Below, piece after piece: positions 57,959 through 64,000 of a stretch of 64,000 bases of DNA. Source of the stretch: Certhia americana (Eukaryota > Chordata > Aves > Passeriformes > Certhiidae); the NCBI GenBank assembly GCA_018697195.1, contig CM031866.1, positions 6,813,489 through 6,877,488 on the forward strand, in the 5' to 3' direction. Within the stretch, counting starts at the first letter, position 1; each line of letters starts with the position of its first letter. The notes beneath the pieces are model-generated. The model made no database searches and was not told the DNA's origin. It saw only the letters and a program-made list of their open reading frames with translations. The position numbers and the translations under genes were made by a program.

Positions 57959-58620
57959 GCAGATACAACAAGGTGTTGTGGGAAGCCAGGTGATCCTGTG
58001 GGAGAGGGGCTCCAGGAGCTCCACCTGTTCTCACCAGTCTTTTTCCCGACCCCACCATCCATCCCACCACCAGCTGGGAGGGAAGTGCTCAGGGCTTTCC
58101 TACTCATGAATCCTGCTGGTTGGTGGGGATCTTCAGCCACTCCATGGAGGAGCAATCTGTGCTTAGGGATGGGCCCAGCAAGGGGGGATGGAGGGAGGAA
58201 GGATGGGGAAACAGGCTTGTTATGGTGATGTTTGACAACTTTGCCATCCTCCCTGCTCTCTCACTCCTATTCTCAATGTGTAGCACATCTAAGTTCAGTC
58301 TGTCTGCTGAGCAGGGTCCAAGGTAGCCCAGTTCCAGCCCTGGGTGGTCCCTTCTTCTGGTCTCATGGTTCTTTCACATCTCCTTCACCTTCCTAGTCCC
58401 ACCTTCCCCTCCCTTTTCCTTCCAGAAGCTGGGCTTTTGGTTGCCTTTCTTCCCCCATCCTGGCCTTGATGCACTCCAGAATAAGCTATCCCATGGCCTG
58501 TCTACCACTTTAAGCTCCTGTCCTGGAACAGGGGTGTGTGTGGGCAGCTGGCAGGGGCCCAGGCAAAGCGTGCTGAGGGGATTTGAGAGGGGTTGGGATG
58601 TGCTTGTCCCGCCTGCTGGC

Positions 58621-61600
58621 TCAGTCCTTCTTGAAGACGGGGCTGTAGAAGTTGCCGTAGTAGGCGCGGCTGTACATGGACTCGGGGCTGAAGCGGTAGG
58701 AGCCCTCGCTCACCCGCCTGTTGTAGGGGGAGAAGGCGGATTTCCGTGGGAAGGCGTAGTCAGGATCGAAGGCAGGGCTGCGGTAGTAGTTGTGCCGCAG
58801 GAAAAGGGGGTCCTCCAGCCCCAGGAAGGAGAGGGGGTGATGGCCACGGTACAGCCGCCAGTCACTCCTCAGCTGGGATTTCTCCTCAGTGGAAGGGGCA
58901 GCAGGCTTGGTCTCCTCCTCATCCTCCTTCTCTTTCTTTTCTGTGTCGTTCTTGCTGCCCCTGGATGCTTCTCCTTCCTTCACTGACTGCCTGCGGAGCT
59001 GAGAGGTGGGGTGAGCACTCAGCCAGGTTGTACCCACCTGCCAGCCCTGCTCCACCTGTACTACACAGCCCCTCCTTAGACTGGGAGAACCTCAGGAGAA
59101 GCCAGTTTGCCCCCAGAGCGGAGGGGAGTGGCTGGCTTGCAGTCCTTGAGCAGCTGTGGTGGAGAAATGCTCCCAGGGAAACAACAGGTTGAGGTAAAGG
59201 AGAGAGAACAGGGTCTCAGCCTGAACTTTCACCTTCCCAGAAATGTGGTCACACCTTGGCTTGGGCATGAACTGTGTGAAGGTGTCACCACTGTCTGACC
59301 CATGTGTTCTATTGGGGGACTGGCTGTCATGGCTTTTGGGATGCTCAAGAGGAGGGTGGGACTGAGGTGTCTTCATGGCACCCCATCTCCCCAGTCTGGT
59401 ACCCCCTGGCATTGCCTGCAGCTGTGGGGTGCTCATGGCAGGAGACTGAGCAAAATGAGGTTTGCTGGAGATGGACAGGGCCTGGCTAGGGGCACACTCA
59501 CCGGCACATAGCTGTACAGGGTGCCCAGCAGATGCTTAGGGGCACTGACGAGGGTCCCCCCGAGAGCATCCACTGTCTCCATGGCCCTGGACAGCCTGCG
59601 GGGGGTGAAGAGGATCAAGCCCTCTGCTGCATCCCAGGCCACAGCTGGGACCTTCTTCACGCTGGAGATGCCAGAGGCACAGGCGGTTTGCAGGTTGTGA
59701 GCCACGCTGCCCACGAGCCCAGGGTCCTGTCCCACCTGCCCAAAGAAACCAGCTCAGCTCCTGGCCAGGGCCTGTGCCCCAACAGCCCCTCCAGGCAGGA
59801 CAGGGGTGGCCCTGGTTTCCCCATGCCCTTTGCAGCTCTAAGCCTGAGAGATTTCAGCTCGCTGCTCTGCAAAATCCAGCACAGCTCTTTGCAGCAGGGT
59901 CTATCCCTGTCCCTGCCAGCTCCCCCCACTCCAGGCCCCGGGGGACCCTCTGCTCAAGGCTGTGCTTCCGCTGCAGGCAGAGGCAAAGGGCACTGACCCC
60001 AACCTGCTGCTTCCCGTCCCCAGGTCCCAGCAGAGCTGATGCTGGATGTTCCCAGCCCCACCAGCTCACACCACCCCTCACTGCTGGGACCACAGCAGGG
60101 GATTTTTCAGGGATGTTCAGAGGTTCAGTAGGGAGTTCAGTGCTGATATCCCACAGCTCCAAAGGAGTTTTGAACACACAAACCAGGGTGACTGTGACTG
60201 GCACATAGGCTGCCCACAACTCCCAAGTTTGGGGAATTAGAAGGGGACTCCTGGTGCTGCCCCACTGCCAGCCCCCTCTTGCATCCTCCAAGCTGCAGTT
60301 CAGGATTGAGCAGGGTTAAGGGCCTGGTCTCCAAAGGTATAGGGCCTCCATGCTTGCATGGTCCATGAGTAGGAGGATGATTTGGAGCATTCCTAACTCT
60401 GCTTTTCTCCATACCTTGGTGTGGTTGGTGTCTTTCTTCCCTGCCTTTTCCTTCCTCTGCTCCGGTGCCTTGCTCTGGCGCCGGGTCAGCCAGCCTGTGC
60501 TGCCCTGCCCATCACTGCGGGCCTGAGGGGCCACGGGGGCACTTGGCTTGGCCAGGCTTCCCTGGAAGGGGAGCAAAAAAACACCACTCAGAGGGAGCTG
60601 GCTGGTCCCATCCACTCCATCCTGTTTAGCCTGAGGATTTCACAGGGGTGCACAGGGAGCAGGGAGTTCATTTGTGCATCTGGGGAGAAATGCTGAGGGC
60701 AGATGGGAACTCTGGGATTTTGGCACAGGCCAGGGAAGATGTTCCCACTGCAGCATGGGGTAGGAGAAGGACCTCCTTCTCCCCATCCTCTCTTGTTCTC
60801 TGCAGGGGCTTTTTGCTTTAGGAAGGATGTTATGGCAAAGCTATAAATCAACAATTACACACTGGGAGCCTGCTAAAAATATGTTGTCCCACTAATGTGG
60901 TACATGGTTATGTGTGAACATCACGCAGGAACTGCCAGCCCCAGCTTGTCCTGCTGAGCAGGGGAAATGTACTCAGCTCAGATTTGCCCCTAAGAGCCTG
61001 AAATGTCCAGTCTGAAAGCAAAATCAGCTCAAAAGAGGACATGGGGGAGTGGGAACCCAGCAGGTGGGTTCTGGCACTTACCAGGATGGGGATCCAGGAT
61101 ACCATCTCCTGCCCTTTGGTTTTGGCACGCTGGAGGCTTTGGGTGGTTTGCTGGTAAGCCCGGTAGGACACAGTGCTGACCAAAGCTCCAATCCGGCCAA
61201 GGGTGCTGGGAGCACTGGGAGCACTGGGAGCACTGTGAGTGCGGGAAGTGCTGGGTGTGCTGGGAGCACTGGGTGTGCTGGATGCCTTGGGAGCGCTGGG
61301 AGCCCTAGGAGCCCTAGGAGCACAGGGAGCACTGGGAGCACTGGGAGCACTGGGAGCACTGGGAGCACTGGGAGTGCTGGGAGCCCTGGGAGCACTCGGA
61401 GCACTGGGAGTGCTGGCAGTGGTGGTAGTGCTGGGCTGCCGCTGGGAGACCTTCGGTGTTGACAGATGTTTCTTTTTGGCCTTCTTATCTAAAGGTAGAA
61501 GAGTACAGGCAGAAGAATGGTGGAAGGGTTACATTCTGGTGGGACAATCCTCCTAGGCAGTAATATGCCAAAATCCAGGGGCTGCCTCCTGTCCCATGCA

Positions 61601-63361
61601 CCCCACAACTGAGAAGCCAGTTGTCACCAGACTCCCTCAGAGGGGATTTGGGCATCAAAACTACCTGCTTCTTCATCCTCCTCTGGCAGCAGGTATTCCA
61701 TCAGCTTCTCCAGCCCTCCCAGGGCTGTGTCAACCCCTGCAGCTGCCATCTGGGTCACTGAGTTCTTCCTCGTGTACTTGGCTGTCGTTTCCACAGTGCT
61801 CTTGGTGGCCTCATAGCCCTCTGCTGCCAGCTCTATGATCTTATCCATGGAGCTGCCAATGGTGCTTTTGGCACTTTGGAGGGGGCAGGAGATGGTGTCC
61901 TTCAATTCAGATGCAAGCTGTGGGCAGAGAGATGGAGAGCAGCTCCTCTGGTGTGCTTGGGGTGGCATGGGACAGCCAGAGGGACCACAGGGACCTAAGC
62001 CATGTCCATGCCAGTAAACAGCTCCAAGAGAAGCATGACAGCTCTCTCCAACCTGGGCTGGAGGTAGCTGGCAGGGATGGGACACAGGACCTTGCTGACT
62101 TATATTTGGGAGCCCCAACCATCATTTAGGCTGCAAAAGCCCTTGGAGGAGCCCTCATTTGGAGATGCTGCCTTGTTTCCCAGCCAGCAGCATCCAGAAA
62201 CAAGACTAGAGATGTACTGTGGGCTTTTCAGAGGGGCTGGAGGGTCCCAGATCATCCTGCCTGTGACTTACCTTGTCAACAGGGTACTGGAGGGCAGGGA
62301 TCTTCTCCTCTAGGTGGTCCAAGCCTCGACAAGCCAGGTTGTTGGCCACAGCGACTGCCTTGGGCAAAAGCATGGTAAGGAAAGCACCTGGGCTGTGCCA
62401 GGCACGTGCTTGTGCCAGCGCTGCCCCACCAGGGGAGGCTCTGGTGGGCTCCCCTGCCATGTCCCCCCAGCACACGGACTCACACTGCGGCTCCAGCCGG
62501 CGCACCACGGGCTCCATGCCCCACATGGCCAGGGCGCCGGCGCCCTGCACGCCCCGCTCATACACCTCACACACCGAGGCCATCAGCGGGTGGGACTCCT
62601 TGGTGCTGCTGTACTTCCTCTGCAGGGTCTCACATGTTGAACTCACCACGGGCAGCTGCAGGACCCTCTGCAGCACGTTCTCCTGCATGTGGCAGATGGA
62701 TGCGGTGAGCCAACAGCCCTTCCCTGAGGAATGCTCCATTGCCCACATGCCAGTGGCTCTTGGTGGGTTGCAGTGGGCAGAGGACCTTGGCTTGCACAGG
62801 AGGAGGAGGAGGCCATTTCTCATACCCCACTGAGGGTTTCCCAGGTGTGTTGAGTAAGGACAAGCAGGCTGGCTGCTGTCACTGAGGCAGCAGGGACACT
62901 GCAGGCAGTGTCTGAGTGGGACAGTCCCCACTCCTCCAATGTCCCAAGCCCAACTGTTTAGGTGCTCCCTCTGGCTTTCCACCTTGGGGAAACCTCCATG
63001 ACTGCTGGAGGTGTGGGGGCTAAATGGGGCACAGATGGAGGACAGGCACTGTTGGCAGCTATCACTTAGTTCTTGCATCAGCTCAAGGTTAACTTTTTAA
63101 AATCTGAACTGTTTAACTTCAAGCAAGCAAAAAGGTGTATCCTTTCCCTTTGATGGTCCTCCATACTACTGCAGGTAAAGATCCATACAAAGAACACATG
63201 GGATCATGTGGGACAGCGTGAGGTGTGGCTGGTATTTATCCAGCACTGTCAATACACACTACATGGCCCCCTTGGCACATCTCTGCCCTTTTCTTTCTCC
63301 CTTTCCCTGCACCCACCTTGGCACTTCCATCCTGCAGACCCTGAGTCTTCTTCACTGTCAT
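58621..63361 (-). CDS. PLIN1: Perilipin 1, adipocyte lipid-droplet coat protein (8 coding exons, 581 aa)
   Basis: Perilipin 1 coats lipid droplets in fat cells and restrains lipolysis until phosphorylated by PKA. Coding exons in transcript order: 63317-63361, 62484-62682, 62272-62354, 61665-61917, 61082-61488, 60415-60561, 59502-59735, 58621-58998; all GT-AG and in frame. The N-terminal PAT region (ENVLQRVLQLPVV..., about 16-109) and the following amphipathic 11-mer region match human closely. RRxS sites consistent with PKA targets occur at S359, S427, S461 and S553; the last aligns with the human site in KRRVS. The ATG has A at -3. The protein is longer than human (522 aa), mostly because of a Ser/Ala-Pro repeat at about 219-290. 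The C-terminal tail is Tyr/Ser-rich and diverged. Identification is secure. Confidence 0.95.
61199..61414 (-). repeat. PLIN1: Coding 9-bp repeat giving a Ser/Ala-Pro tract in PLIN1
   Basis: About 24 units of a 9-base repeat (GGGAGCACT on the plus strand) encode SAP, STP, RAP and related triplets, residues 219-290. It lies within the frame of exon 5 of the coding sequence, between the 11-mer region and the block containing SWIP. It also gives long false frames on the plus strand. Confidence 0.93.
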
Positions 63362-64000
63362 TGTGGCGCATCCACCTGCAAAGCAAAGTTGGGAACCGCA
63401 GACTCCGCCTGAAAGCAGGGCTGGGTTTGGGCTCCCCCCTCACTCCTGCACTCCCAAGCACAGCAACTGGGCTGACACACACCTCCCATGGGTGCAATGA
63501 ATGTGGCATTGCCCAATTCTTGACTTTTTACCAGTTAGATTGTAAAACCAAAGCCTCCATGCAGCCCTGTCCTGCTCATGTGCCTTAACAACCAAAGGCA
63601 CAAAAAAATTAGAGGCATCTAATTTAGAGAAGTTACAGTAAGGGCAGGATAAAGTGTGCTGGCAAAGCAAACTCAGAGCAACCAGGATGCTAACAGATAT
63701 GCATGAGAATAGACTCTGGCTGAGAAGGGGTAAAAAGTTAGCACAGGAGCAGATAGAAGAGTGAGTAGGGATATGGTGAGACATCCAGGCGAGGTGAGCA
63801 TCTCCCTTGCACATATCTGCTGCTCATAATGCCAACACTCATCCTTGTGAAAACACAGCTCCAGCCCCAGCACAGACCCCTTTTTCTTAGCAGCAGATGA
63901 AATTCTGGAAATCTAGAAAGAATGGGTGGTCCCTGCTCTCACTCCCTGATCCCAGTGAAGCTGTCCCAGAGCACCCAGTGGGCACAGGCTACTCACCGAG
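63362..64000 (-). other. PLIN1: PLIN1 5' UTR start, first intron and possible donor of exon 1
   Basis: The exon carrying the ATG begins at about 63375, after a TTTGCAG acceptor, so 14 bases of 5' UTR are in it. At the right edge the minus strand reads CTCG|GTGAGTAG (donor at 63996-63995), a strong donor. An untranslated first exon therefore probably enters from beyond the window. The 620 bases between hold no gene that I can support. Confidence 0.5.

Noticed and set aside
61049..61556. Possible Gly/Ser/Thr or Gly/Ala/Leu repeat proteins on the plus strand opposite PLIN1
   Set aside because: They are antisense reading of the PLIN1 9-bp coding repeat.

Overview
This window looks like a bird nuclear genome segment. 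A CR1 LINE 3' fragment is present, the introns are compact and obey vertebrate splice rules, and four consecutive genes match the human 15q26.1 order RHCG - TICRR - KIF7 - PLIN1 in order and orientation (from memory this block is on chicken chromosome 10). Every coding exon was joined by hand. All five reading frames stay open across all junctions, with 57 coding introns in total. I know of no evidence in the window for viruses, bacterial genes, CRISPR or insertion sequences.

Layout. 1-11505: gene desert left of RHCG, with an AC/AT microsatellite at the edge and several AT-rich, homeobox-motif-rich blocks that look like conserved non-coding elements. 11506-19420: RHCG (minus, 10 exons, 459 aa). 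19421-23940: intergenic, with a CR1 fragment at 23471-23706. 23941-24338: GC-rich TICRR promoter with a 22-bp repeat carrying three perfect CREs and four CCAAT boxes. 24339-41603: TICRR (plus, 22 exons, 1946 aa). 41604-43132: short convergent intergenic gap. 43133-53715: KIF7 (minus, 18 exons, 1375 aa). 53716-54789: repeat-rich divergent promoter region with a 10-N assembly gap. 54790-57684: an atypical small Ras-like GTPase of the RERG/RASL11 type (plus, 4 exons, 231 aa), which I do not recall in the human KIF7-PLIN1 interval. 57933-63375: PLIN1 (minus, 8 coding exons, 581 aa), with its untranslated first exon probably starting at the right window edge.

The genes do not form an operon or a single pathway. 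RHCG is an ammonia channel, TICRR a DNA-replication initiation factor, KIF7 a ciliary Hedgehog regulator, and PLIN1 a lipid-droplet coat protein. Their linkage is ancient vertebrate synteny. The most unusual items are the degenerate Ras-like gene, a 24-triplet Ser/Ala-Pro expansion inside PLIN1, two GC-AG introns whose nearest GT alternatives both give premature stops, the triple-CRE promoter repeat, and a five-codon upstream ORF just before TICRR. I did not see a wholly new biological system.
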